Origin: Caulifigura coniformis
GTDB taxonomy: Bacteria; Planctomycetota; Planctomycetia; Planctomycetales; Planctomycetaceae
Assembly: GCF_007745175.1 (NCBI RefSeq)
Contig: NZ_CP036271.1
Location: 5,220,314 to 5,284,313, forward strand
Direction: 5' to 3'
Length of the DNA stretch: 64,000 nt
The translations under genes were made by a program, and so were the position numbers. Position 1 is the stretch's first letter. Each line of letters begins with the position of its first letter. The notes beneath the pieces are model-generated. The model saw nothing but the letters and a program-made list of their open reading frames with translations, ran no database searches and had not been told where the DNA came from. Positions 43,862 through 52,754 of this stretch are shown here, one piece after another.

Positions 43862-46732
43862 ATGCGACTTGGTTGCGCGCCTGTCTGTCTGTGGGGCCTG
43901 CTGGCCGTGATTGCGGCCTGGGCCGCGGCGCCGTCATGCGGCGCTGATCCTGCTCCCGATTATTCCACGCAGGTTGCTCCGCTGCTGACGAAATACTGTG
44001 CCGGGTGTCACAAGTCGGACGAGCCGGAAGGGAAGTTCTCGGTCTCGACGTGGCCCGAACTCCAGAAGGGGGGGGAGCATGGCCCGGCGTTTCTGGCCGG
44101 CGACAGCGGTTCGAGCCGATTGATCCGGCTAATCACCGGCGCCAGCGATCCGAAGATGCCGCCGGAGGGCGAAACGCAGCCCACCGAAGGCGAAATCGCC
44201 GTTCTCAAGGCATGGATCGATTCCGGGGCGAAAGGTCCTTCGGGGAGTGAGCCGGATCGCCCCCGACTCGTCGTCCCCTCGATCGCCTCGCGGGTGAAGC
44301 GGCAGCCGGTGACAGCCATTGCTGCGTCGCCCGACGGCAGGCGACTGGCCGTAGCCGGGTTCGAGGCCGTGCACGTCCTGACGAGGGCCAACCTGGCGCG
44401 AGCTGATGCGCCGAAAGTGGGAGAGTGGGGAACGGTCCGGACGCTGACGGGGCTTGCGGGAAAGGTCCAGTCGCTCCATTTTTCGGCCGATTCCGAGCGT
44501 TTGATCTGCGCGTCAGGGGTGCCGGGCCTGGCCGGAAAGGCGTCGCTGTGGGAAGTGGTCGAGGGGCGTCTTGAGAAGCTGAGAGAATTCGAAGGTCATC
44601 GCGACACGGTCTATGACGCCGAACTGTCGCCGGATGGAAAACTCGTCGCGACGTGCAGCTACGACCGCCGCGCGATCCTGTGGGACGCCGAATCGGGCGC
44701 GCAGCTGCGGGTCCTCGAAGGACATACCGGGGCGATTTACGATGTCGCCTTCAGCCCCGACGGCAAGGTGGTTGCGACGGCCAGCGCCGACGATACGTGC
44801 AAGCTGTGGGCGGCCTCGACGGGCGAACGCCTCGATACGCTCATCCAGCCGCTGAAGGAATGTTACGCCGTCGCGTTTTCTCCCGATGGCGAACGGGTCC
44901 TCGCAGGCGGCGCCGACAGCCGGATCCGGGTGTGGCAGTTCGTCTCGAAGACGAAGCCCGCAATCAATCCCCAGATTGAAGCCCGCTTCGCCCACGAGGG
45001 CGCGATCCTGCAGATGGCGCTGACTCCAGATGGTTCGCGCCTGATCACGGCGGCGGACAACCGGACCATCAAGCTCTGGGAGACAACGCGGTTGACGGAG
45101 ATTCACTTGTACGAGTCGCAGCCCTCGCTGCCTGTGGCCCTGGCCGTGTCGGGAGATGGGCGTGAGTTCTTCGTCGGGCGGCTCGATGGCTCACTGGCCC
45201 GCTACGACATCCCCCAGGCGAAGTCGACAGCGACGACGCTCCCCACGGTCGCCGCGACACCGGCGGAACCGATGCCGATGCCGTCTGAAATGGCGACGAC
45301 TGCCGAGCAGGAGCCGAACAATGAGCCGGGCTCGGCCACGCCTATCACAGCTCCCGGGACGGCGACCGGCATTGTCCATTCGGCCGGCGACGACCGACCG
45401 GACGTCGACCATTTTCGATTCCCGGCCAAAGCCGGCCAGGCAATCGTGCTCGAGGTGAATGCGGCCCGGAGCAAGTCGCCGCTGGATTCCCAGATTGAAG
45501 TGCTGACGGCCGCCGGGGAGCGAATCCCGCGCGTCGAACTGCAGGCGGTGAAAGACTCGTATTTCACGTTCCGCGGCAAGAACGGGACCCAGGCCGACGA
45601 CTTCCGCATCTTTAACTGGGAAGAGATGGAGCTGAACGAGCTGCTCTACTGCAACGGCGAGGTGGTGAAGCTCTGGCATTACCCGCGGGGGCCAGATTCC
45701 GGATTCCTCATGTACCCGGGTGAAGGATCTCGATGGGGATATTTCGACACGACGGGCCTCGCCCATGCGCTGGGTGAACCGTGCTATATCGTCCGTCCGC
45801 ATGCGCCGGGGACGACGCTGATCCCGAACGGGCTCCCGGTGTTTACGGTGTACTCCGAGAACGACGACGACGCCCGCCGCGAACTCGGCTCCGATTCACG
45901 CCTCACGTTCACGGCGCCGGCCGATGGCGACTACATCGTCCGCCTGAAGGATGTGCGGGGCCAGGAGGGAGAGAAATACAACTACACCCTGACCGTGCGC
46001 CCCCCGAAGCCGAACTTCGAGGTCACGCTGCGCGACAGGAAGCTGGCCATCAGCCCCGGGAGCGGGAAGGAGTTCCGAATCACCGCCCGTCGTGATGACG
46101 GCTACGAAGGGCCGATCGAGGTAGCCATTTCCGGCTTAGCCGATGGGCTGACAGCGATTTCGCCTGTCGTGATCGAAGCGGGCCAGATCGAGGCCTTTGG
46201 CCTGATCTCCGCGCGGGCCGAGCTTGCCGAACTGCCTAAGGATATCGAAAAGTCGATTCAACTGACGGCGACCGCCCGGATCAACGACGCCGTCGTCGTG
46301 AAGGAGGTTGCCGGATTCAGCGAGTTCAAGCTCGGGCCGGCGGCGAAGGTGCTTCCCCGGATTGCGGTCAACGAATCGGGGGCGAGGCCGGTGGCCGCGC
46401 CGGAGAACGGTCCGCTCGAGTTCGAGATCGAGCCGGGCGAGACGATCATGCTGAAGCTGATCGTCGACCGGAAAGGATTTGACGGAGTTCTGCCGTTCGG
46501 AGTCGCCGATGCCGGACGCAACCTGCCGTATGGAGTGTATGTCGACAACATCGGCCTCAACGGGCTGCTGCTGCTCGACGGCCAGACGGAACGAGAGTTC
46601 TTCATCACGGCATCAAAGGTCGCGGCGGAACAGACACGTCCCTTCTTCGTCCGCACGACAGCCGATGGAGCCCAGGCGACTCCGCCTGTGATCCTCCACG
46701 TGCGGAAGAAGAAGCAGGTGGCGGGCCCGTAG
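43862..46732 (+). CDS. Secreted c-type cytochrome / WD40 repeat fusion protein
   Basis: 956 residues from ATG 43862; GTG 43853 is an alternative. Signal peptide to about residue 28, then a cytochrome c-like domain with YCAGCHKSD (heme CxxCH near 47-51) and a possible Met ligand in SDPKMPPEG, the planctomycete cytochrome (PSC) domain. Next a WD40 propeller (about 145-450: EGHRDTVYDAELSPDGKLVA, EGHTGAIYDVAFSPDGKVVA), a pre-peptidase-like beta domain (about 480-720) and a C-terminal beta-rich region. It is periplasmic; the electron partner is unknown. Confidence 0.88.
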   Translation: MRLGCAPVCLWGLLAVIAAWAAAPSCGADPAPDYSTQVAPLLTKYCAGCHKSDEPEGKFSVSTWPELQKGGEHGPAFLAGDSGSSRLIRLITGASDPKMPPEGETQPTEGEIAVLKAWIDSGAKGPSGSEPDRPRLVVPSIASRVKRQPVTAIAASPDGRRLAVAGFEAVHVLTRANLARADAPKVGEWGTVRTLTGLAGKVQSLHFSADSERLICASGVPGLAGKASLWEVVEGRLEKLREFEGHRDTVYDAELSPDGKLVATCSYDRRAILWDAESGAQLRVLEGHTGAIYDVAFSPDGKVVATASADDTCKLWAASTGERLDTLIQPLKECYAVAFSPDGERVLAGGADSRIRVWQFVSKTKPAINPQIEARFAHEGAILQMALTPDGSRLITAADNRTIKLWETTRLTEIHLYESQPSLPVALAVSGDGREFFVGRLDGSLARYDIPQAKSTATTLPTVAATPAEPMPMPSEMATTAEQEPNNEPGSATPITAPGTATGIVHSAGDDRPDVDHFRFPAKAGQAIVLEVNAARSKSPLDSQIEVLTAAGERIPRVELQAVKDSYFTFRGKNGTQADDFRIFNWEEMELNELLYCNGEVVKLWHYPRGPDSGFLMYPGEGSRWGYFDTTGLAHALGEPCYIVRPHAPGTTLIPNGLPVFTVYSENDDDARRELGSDSRLTFTAPADGDYIVRLKDVRGQEGEKYNYTLTVRPPKPNFEVTLRDRKLAISPGSGKEFRITARRDDGYEGPIEVAISGLADGLTAISPVVIEAGQIEAFGLISARAELAELPKDIEKSIQLTATARINDAVVVKEVAGFSEFKLGPAAKVLPRIAVNESGARPVAAPENGPLEFEIEPGETIMLKLIVDRKGFDGVLPFGVADAGRNLPYGVYVDNIGLNGLLLLDGQTEREFFITASKVAAEQTRPFFVRTTADGAQATPPVILHVRKKKQVAGP

Positions 46733-46755
46733 GAGCCGGACTTTTCGCGCCGCTG

Positions 46756-47049
46756 CTATTCGTGCTTCCAGGCTGCCCTGGGGAGCGCGATTGCGTAGAG
46801 GACGGTCACGCCCCCCATGCCGACGAGCATGTAAGGGAGCCAGTCCGGCGGGTTGATGACGCGGCCCTGGCCGGTGGCGTCGGTGGTCAGCCAGCGGACG
46901 ATGGTCGAGCCGCTGGGAGAGCAGGGGTGGAGCGTCACGGTCTGGACGAAGAACAGGATCGCGCCCACGCAGGCGACGTACACGCCGGTTCCGAGAAAAA
47001 GCGCGCGGGTCAACACGGTCGAAAACTCCTGACGATCCACCGTCGGCAT
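46756..47049 (-). CDS. Small two-TM membrane protein
   Basis: 97 residues from ATG 47049; a TTG at 47055 would add two. Helices at about 16-40 and 73-93, separated by a loop with a Cys-Ser-Pro segment. No family recognised. Converges on the cytochrome gene and lies 100 bp downstream of hisC on the same strand. Confidence 0.55.
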   Translation of the reverse strand: MPTVDRQEFSTVLTRALFLGTGVYVACVGAILFFVQTVTLHPCSPSGSTIVRWLTTDATGQGRVINPPDWLPYMLVGMGGVTVLYAIALPRAAWKHE

Positions 47050-47149
47050 CGTCAATGCCGGCGTCGATCTTCAGGCCGATTCCGAAGCCCGGATGCTTTT
47101 CAGAAAGATGCCCCGCGAGCAGTTCAACTGCGCGGGAGGATTGCGCCGA

Positions 47150-48235
47150 TCATGCCGATCGGGAGGCCAGGACTTCGAGGAAGCGGTCGACCTGCGGATC
47201 GGTGCCGACGGTGATCCGGAGGCCATCGACGATCGATTCGTCCCCGGTTTTGCCGGCGAGCGCTCCGGGGAATCGCATGTAGCGGACCAGCACCCGATTC
47301 GATTTGAGAGACTCGTAGATGGCCTTGTGGCCTCCGGCCGGATGCGTGGCCCAGACGAAGTTGGCCTGGCTGTCGACGACGTGGAAACCGGCTTCGCGAA
47401 GTCGCGACGTGAGCCGTGCCCGCGTGGCAAGGACCTTGCGGCGATTCTCCAGCATCCAGGCCTGGTCGAGGATGGCCGCTTCGCCTCCCGCGAGGGCGAG
47501 TCCGTCGCAGTTATAGCTTTCCTTGATCTTCCGCATTCCGGCGATCAGTTCGGGATGCGCGACGGCAAAGCCGAGCCGCAGGCCGGCGAGGCTGTACGAC
47601 TTGCTCAGCGTGCGTGTCACAACGATCCGCTTGCCTTCGGGCCGGTGCAGGAGTTCCATCCGGTGTGGCTGGTCACAAAAGTCGCCATAGGCTTCGTCGA
47701 CGACGAGGATGCCGTGCGGCGGGAGGAGTTTCAGGAGGTCTTCATCCGACCAGCGATTGCCCGACGGGGAGTTGGGATTGGGAACGAAGACGAGTTTTGC
47801 GTTGGCCACGCGCGCGGCGATCGCATCGAAGTCCCACGACCAGTCGGGGTTGAGGACCAGCCGCTCGTAGCGACCGTCCTGCAGTCCGGCGAGGGTCTCG
47901 TAGAGGATGTAGCTCGGATAGGGAGAGAGGACGACATCGCCCGGATCAATGAAGGCCCGGAGCAGGATGGTGAGGTTTTCATCGCTGCCGTTGGCCGGCA
48001 GGATCCAGTCGGCGTCGAGGCCGAACAGGCCGGCGGCCGCCTTCCGAAACGACGTCCCGAGCGGATCGGGGTAGATGTTGAGGCGCGACGTAGCGGCGGC
48101 AATCGCGTCAGCCACGCGGGGGGAGGGAGGATAAGGATTCTCGTTCGTGTTCAGCTTCACCCAGCCCGATTCCTGCGGCTGCTCGCCCGGGACGTAGGCG
48201 GCGGTGCGGTCAATGGCAGGGCGGAAGAGGGACAT
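47150..48235 (-). CDS. hisC: Histidinol-phosphate aminotransferase
   Basis: 361 residues from ATG 48235 (MSLFRPAIDRTAAYVPGEQ), chosen because HisC proteins start this close to the YxPG motif; a start at 48334 would add 33 unconserved residues. Class I/II PLP fold: KLNTNENPYPPSP, GSDENL, NPNSPSGN, VDEAYGDF and the PLP Lys in RTLSKSYSLAGLRLGF. It converts histidinol phosphate to imidazole acetol phosphate in histidine synthesis. No other his gene is nearby, as is common when the pathway is scattered. Confidence 0.88.
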   Translation of the reverse strand: MSLFRPAIDRTAAYVPGEQPQESGWVKLNTNENPYPPSPRVADAIAAATSRLNIYPDPLGTSFRKAAAGLFGLDADWILPANGSDENLTILLRAFIDPGDVVLSPYPSYILYETLAGLQDGRYERLVLNPDWSWDFDAIAARVANAKLVFVPNPNSPSGNRWSDEDLLKLLPPHGILVVDEAYGDFCDQPHRMELLHRPEGKRIVVTRTLSKSYSLAGLRLGFAVAHPELIAGMRKIKESYNCDGLALAGGEAAILDQAWMLENRRKVLATRARLTSRLREAGFHVVDSQANFVWATHPAGGHKAIYESLKSNRVLVRYMRFPGALAGKTGDESIVDGLRITVGTDPQVDRFLEVLASRSA

Positions 48236-48389
48236 GCGCGGACGAAGCTCAGGGACGACAAAGGGAAAAGGCCGGGCGAATCTCGGACGAAAATCGCGGG
48301 CGGCAAACGGGTGATGTAGCGAATCACCCGCCAAATGACACGCGGCCGGCGCCCGATGTTCGGCCGGCCGTGGGAGGCGGCCGGAACGA

Positions 48390-49121
48390 TTACCTCAGGA
48401 GATTGCTGCCGCCCCGGGCGGTCCGCGTCGGCGTCTGGCCCGGCTCGTGGAAGTCCTTCAGTTCCATCGTCGTCTCCAGCCCGGCCGTCCTGGCCGTCTG
48501 CCGGACTTTTCCGAACTGCGGAACAAAGTCGTAGCTCATTGAAACCGACTCGCCGGCGGCCTGGAAGTTCTCCCCCGTGACACGGTGGGTCTTGAACGTC
48601 TGGTCCCGATCGCCGTTCGAGCTGCGCACGTGGAACTGGCCTTCGCTTGCGACAAAGTCCCCGCGGATCATCTTGTCGGCGACTTTCGACGCCACCGACC
48701 ACTTCGCACCGGCCTGGGGAGGAAGACTCAGAAACTTGAGCGGGGGCTCGACTGGCTTTCCGGAAACGGCCACGCGGTAAACGCCATCGCTGCGGACGGC
48801 CAGGTGCTCAAAACTGACGACGCGGTCTTCATAAAGCGTGTCGATCCGGGCGCACAGCTCTCCTTGCATCTCTTCGTGTGCGGTCACCTTCTCCCGCACG
48901 ATGAGGGGGCCCGACTGGAAAATCCACTGGGTTCCGACAGCGAGGGGATAGAGCTCGCAGCGGTCGAGAGTCGTCGATTCGGCTGCTGGAGCGTTGGTGT
49001 CGGCCGCCCTGGTCCAGGCGGTCGTGACGACCAGAACGATGGCGCAGGCCGTCATCAGCGGGCGAAAGTCGACGGGAACCCACGGGAATCTCGTTCGAGC
49101 TCGCAGGCCTGAATGCAGCAT
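48390..49121 (-). CDS. Secreted hypothetical protein
   Basis: 243 residues from ATG 49121, with GGGAG eight bases upstream; longer frames to 49271 lack support. A basic lead and TM/signal segment (about 20-40: LMTACAIVLVVTTAWTRAAD) precede a beta-rich domain with RCELYPLAVGTQWIFQSGP. The start LYPLAVGTxW is common in secreted lipoprotein-like planctomycete proteins. No catalytic motif. Confidence 0.6.
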   Translation of the reverse strand: MLHSGLRARTRFPWVPVDFRPLMTACAIVLVVTTAWTRAADTNAPAAESTTLDRCELYPLAVGTQWIFQSGPLIVREKVTAHEEMQGELCARIDTLYEDRVVSFEHLAVRSDGVYRVAVSGKPVEPPLKFLSLPPQAGAKWSVASKVADKMIRGDFVASEGQFHVRSSNGDRDQTFKTHRVTGENFQAAGESVSMSYDFVPQFGKVRQTARTAGLETTMELKDFHEPGQTPTRTARGGSNLLR

Positions 49122-49416
49122 CCCGATGTCTCCCTGAGGGCGTCCGTGAGCGTCTTTCAAGGGTAGTTCAGATCGGGAACTCTCAACAATCGGTGTTTTT
49201 CGGGACAGCCAGCGTTTGGCAGCGAGTTGGCGCTGTTCCCTCATTTCGTTCAAGGACTTCTTGAAACGCATCGAAACTCACCGATAAAATCCGCCAGCCT
49301 CCGGCTCCCCATGCAGCGCTCCGTTTGACGGTCGATTGTATGCCGTGACCGTCGGCGAATTGTGATCGTCATCGTGAGCGATCACCAAGCACTGTCTCTA
49401 ACATTGCAAAGAGGTC

Positions 49417-50769
49417 ATGCCCAAGGCGTCCGACATTCGGGTCGTGGAAGCCGAGATTTCGTTTGAACCCTGCACGTTCCGTTCGCCGTTGAAGTTTGGC
49501 GGGCGAACCATGGAGCATTCCACGCTCATCAACGTGACGGTGTCGGTCGAAACTCGCGGCAAGAAGCATGCGGTGGGTTTTGGAAGCATGCCGGCCGGCA
49601 ACATCTGGGCCTGGCCTTCCACTCAGGTCTCGCCCGAACAGACCGAGCAGGCGATGCTCGACTTCGCACAGGAAGTCGTCGACATCGCAACCACGTTCGA
49701 TACCTACGAGCATCCGCTCGATCTGGTGTACGACCTTTCGGGTGAGTACGACCACCTGGGGAAAGTCGTCGCCAAGAAACTGGGCATGGAAGAGAGCATG
49801 CCCCGCCTCGCGGCGCTGGTGGCCGCCAGCCCCCTCGATGCGGCGATCCACGATGCATTCGGCCGGGTCAATCTGCAGAACAGCTACAACATGCTGTCGA
49901 AGCAGTACATGAACCGGGACCTGTCGGAATACCTCGACAAGGATTTCGCGGGGGAATACCTCGACAAGTACACGCTCCGCCAGCCGACGCCGACGCTGGG
50001 CCTGTACCATCTGGTCGGGGCCCTCGATGCGCTGACGCCGGCCGACGTCGAGAAGCCGATCAAGGACGGCCTGCCCGAATCGCTCGATGCGTGGATTGCC
50101 GCCGAGGGGCTGACGCACTTCAAGATCAAGCTGAACGGCGAGGAACTGGGCTGGGACGTGAATCGCGTTCTGTCAGTCGAGAAGGTCGTCGTCGAGGCCC
50201 AGCAGAAGAAGAAGGTCGCGAACTGGAACTACTCGCTCGATTTCAACGAGAAGTGCCCGAACGTCGACTACGTGCTCGACTTCCTGAAGAAGGTGAAAGA
50301 GCAGGCGCCGAGCGCGTACGACCGCATCCAGTACATCGAGCAGCCGACGCATCGGGACCTCAAGGCGAGCTCTGAAAACAAGATGCACGCCGCCGCGAAG
50401 CTGAAGCCGGTGGTGATCGATGAATCGCTCATCGATTACGACGCCCTGCTGATGGCCCGGGACCTCGGCTACAGCGGCGTGGCGCTGAAGGCCTGCAAGG
50501 GGCACAGCGAGGCGCTGTTCGCTGCCGCCGCCGCCCAGAAATTCGGGATGTTCCTGTGCGTGCAGGACCTGACCTGCCCTGGCGCGGCCTTCCTGCATTC
50601 CGCCAGTCTCGCGGCCCGGGTCCCCGGCGTCTCGACGATCGAAGGGAATGCACGGCAATACTGCCCGAGCGCGAACAGGAAACTGGCCCGCACTTTCCCG
50701 GGGCTGTTCGACATCAAGGACGGCACGATCAACACGAGCGTGCTGACGGCCGACGGACTCGGTTGGTAA
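49417..50769 (+). CDS. Enolase-superfamily enzyme, mandelate racemase/muconate lactonizing-like
   Basis: 450 residues. The capping domain occupies the first 150 residues. In the barrel HFKIKLNG holds a KxK catalytic pair; metal ligands are Asp in SLDFNEK, Glu in YIEQPT and Asp/Glu in VIDESLID; another catalytic Lys lies in GVALKACKGHSE. The arrangement fits the MLE/MR branch. Substrate is unknown, perhaps a sugar acid or dipeptide; no neighbouring gene helps. A terminator follows. Confidence 0.82.
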   Translation: MPKASDIRVVEAEISFEPCTFRSPLKFGGRTMEHSTLINVTVSVETRGKKHAVGFGSMPAGNIWAWPSTQVSPEQTEQAMLDFAQEVVDIATTFDTYEHPLDLVYDLSGEYDHLGKVVAKKLGMEESMPRLAALVAASPLDAAIHDAFGRVNLQNSYNMLSKQYMNRDLSEYLDKDFAGEYLDKYTLRQPTPTLGLYHLVGALDALTPADVEKPIKDGLPESLDAWIAAEGLTHFKIKLNGEELGWDVNRVLSVEKVVVEAQQKKKVANWNYSLDFNEKCPNVDYVLDFLKKVKEQAPSAYDRIQYIEQPTHRDLKASSENKMHAAAKLKPVVIDESLIDYDALLMARDLGYSGVALKACKGHSEALFAAAAAQKFGMFLCVQDLTCPGAAFLHSASLAARVPGVSTIEGNARQYCPSANRKLARTFPGLFDIKDGTINTSVLTADGLGW

Positions 50770-50786
50770 TCGTCATGTCATCCACA

Positions 50787-50822
50787 AACACCCCGGCTGC
50801 TTCCTGGCAGGCGGGGTGTTTT
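50787..50822 (+). terminator. Rho-independent terminator
   Basis: AACACCCCGGCT (50787-50798) and AGGCGGGGTGTT (50809-50820) pair at 11 of 12 positions with a 10-nt loop; TT follows. It lies 18 bp after the enolase-superfamily gene. Confidence 0.75.
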
Positions 50823-50875
50823 GCGTTTGGACCGGTCGCTGTTGCTGCTCTCACCCCGGCTGGATTGGATCGCTC

Positions 50876-52720
50876 ATGCGTACGACGTTGAATGTGGTGC
50901 TTGCCCTGCTGATCGTTTTCGCCACGGGGGCGCTCGGGGCGCCGCCCGACCAGGCGGACGTGGTCATCTATGGCGGTACTCCGGGAGGCCTCGCTGCCGC
51001 GCTTGGGGCTGCGCGGGAAGGGGCTTCGGTCGTCCTCATTGAGCCGACACCGCGCGTCGGCGGATTGGTGACCAGCGGATTGAGTCATACGGACTTTCAT
51101 TCGTTGGAAAGCCTCACCGGAGCGTTCCTCGAGTTCAGCCGCCGCGTCGAGGCGCACTACGCCAAGGAATACGGCCCGGAGAGCCAGCACGTTCGCGATT
51201 GCTGGCGAGGAGTGTTCGCCGAACCGAAGGTGAACCTTGCGGTGTTCGAGGCGATGCTGGCGGAGCAACCCTCCATCACCGTGCTTCGAAGCACCGTGCT
51301 GGTTGGGCCAACGTTATCGGACAAACGCCACGTGGAGTCGCTGAAGCTGCGGGGAGCCGGTGGCGACGAATTCGCCATTCACGGCAAGGTGTTCATCGAC
51401 GCGACGTACGAGGGGGACCTGATGGCGGCCGCGGGGGTTCCGTGGTCGGCCGGCCGCGAAGGGCGCGGCGAGTTCGGTGAATCGCTGGCTCCCGAGGAGC
51501 CCGATGGCCAGCTTCAGGCCTACAACTTCCGGTTCATCATGACGAACGACCCGGCGAACCGCGTGACGCCCGTGGCGCCTGCGGGGTATCGCCGGGAGGA
51601 CTTCGTCGGCATCATTCCGGTCCTGGAGACCGGGAAGATCAAGAAGGTTTTCGACTACCCACGGGAGTGCCTGTTCAAGGCCCAGACGCCGCCGCTTCCG
51701 AACGCCAAGTACGACATCAACGACGTGTCGCAGGGCCTGGTGCGACTCTCACTGCCGGGCAAGAACCTGGGTTGGCCGACGGGTGATGCCGCCACTCGGG
51801 CCGCGGTTTTCGCGGAGCACGTGCGTGATCAGGTCGGCCTTCTGTACTTCCTGCAGAACGACGATGCGGTCCCCGCGAAATTCCGCGATGAGGCCCGTGA
51901 GTGGGGGTGGTGCAAGGATGAATTCACCGAGACCGGAGGGCTGCCGCCGCAGCTGTATGTTCGCGAGGCCCGGCGGATGCGCGGACAGTACGTCTTCAAG
52001 CAGCAGGACAGCATGCATACCCCCGGCGATGCGCGAGCCGTGCTGCACGAGGACGCGATTGCGATGGGCGACTACGGCAACAATTGCCATGGAACGCTGC
52101 ACGAAGGTCCTCGATTCGGAGGGAAGCACACGGGCGAGTTCTACAACCCGGTCCCTCCGTATCAGATTCCCTATGGCGTGCTCCTGCCTTCCGAGATGAC
52201 GAACCTGCTGGTTCCCGTGGCGGCGTCGTCGACGCATGTGGGATTCTGTGCGCTGCGTCTCGAACCGATCTGGATGTCGCTGGGCCAGGCGGCCGGGCAT
52301 GCCGCGGGAGTCGCGGCGAAATCAGGCATCGCGGTCCAGAAAGTCGACGTCCCGGCCCTGCAGCGAAAGCTGCACAGTCGGGGGAGTTCGACGATCTATG
52401 TCAGCGACGTGCTCCCCGGGCATCCGCAGTTTGAAGCGGTGCAGTGGTGGGGCACGGCAGGCGGACTGCATGGACTGGCCTCGACTCCCGTGACCTCGCG
52501 AGGCATTCGCGGAAAGAAGCTGCATGGCCAGTACAGCGAAGCCGCCCCGGGCCACGCAGCGGAGCTCGATTGCGTCCTGGATGCCGAGCTTGCCGGGAAA
52601 TGGCGGGAGATCGCGATCTCGCAGAACCTGTCCGCCGATGCGCTGCCCGCGGCGGACGGAAAGACAACGCGAGGCCGGTTCATCTCCGCCGCATTTGAGG
52701 CAACGAACAACGGACGATAA
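50876..52720 (+). CDS. Secreted FAD-dependent oxidoreductase (FAD_oxidored family)
   Basis: 614 residues from ATG 50876, which opens a signal peptide (LNVVLALLIVFATGALGAPP); an upstream start overlaps the terminator. The FAD motif ADVVIYGGTPGGLAAALGAARE is intact and LIEPTPRVGGLVTSGLSHTD follows. Later: FIDATYEGDLMAAAGVPW, and GQAAGHAAGVAAKSG near residue 475, where the family has a second nucleotide-contact segment. These proteins are abundant in planctomycetes and substrates are unknown. Convergent with the next gene. Confidence 0.85.
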   Translation: MRTTLNVVLALLIVFATGALGAPPDQADVVIYGGTPGGLAAALGAAREGASVVLIEPTPRVGGLVTSGLSHTDFHSLESLTGAFLEFSRRVEAHYAKEYGPESQHVRDCWRGVFAEPKVNLAVFEAMLAEQPSITVLRSTVLVGPTLSDKRHVESLKLRGAGGDEFAIHGKVFIDATYEGDLMAAAGVPWSAGREGRGEFGESLAPEEPDGQLQAYNFRFIMTNDPANRVTPVAPAGYRREDFVGIIPVLETGKIKKVFDYPRECLFKAQTPPLPNAKYDINDVSQGLVRLSLPGKNLGWPTGDAATRAAVFAEHVRDQVGLLYFLQNDDAVPAKFRDEAREWGWCKDEFTETGGLPPQLYVREARRMRGQYVFKQQDSMHTPGDARAVLHEDAIAMGDYGNNCHGTLHEGPRFGGKHTGEFYNPVPPYQIPYGVLLPSEMTNLLVPVAASSTHVGFCALRLEPIWMSLGQAAGHAAGVAAKSGIAVQKVDVPALQRKLHSRGSSTIYVSDVLPGHPQFEAVQWWGTAGGLHGLASTPVTSRGIRGKKLHGQYSEAAPGHAAELDCVLDAELAGKWREIAISQNLSADALPAADGKTTRGRFISAAFEATNNGR

Positions 52721-52754
52721 CTCGCGAGTTATGTATTGCCAGACGCGAGGTGGC

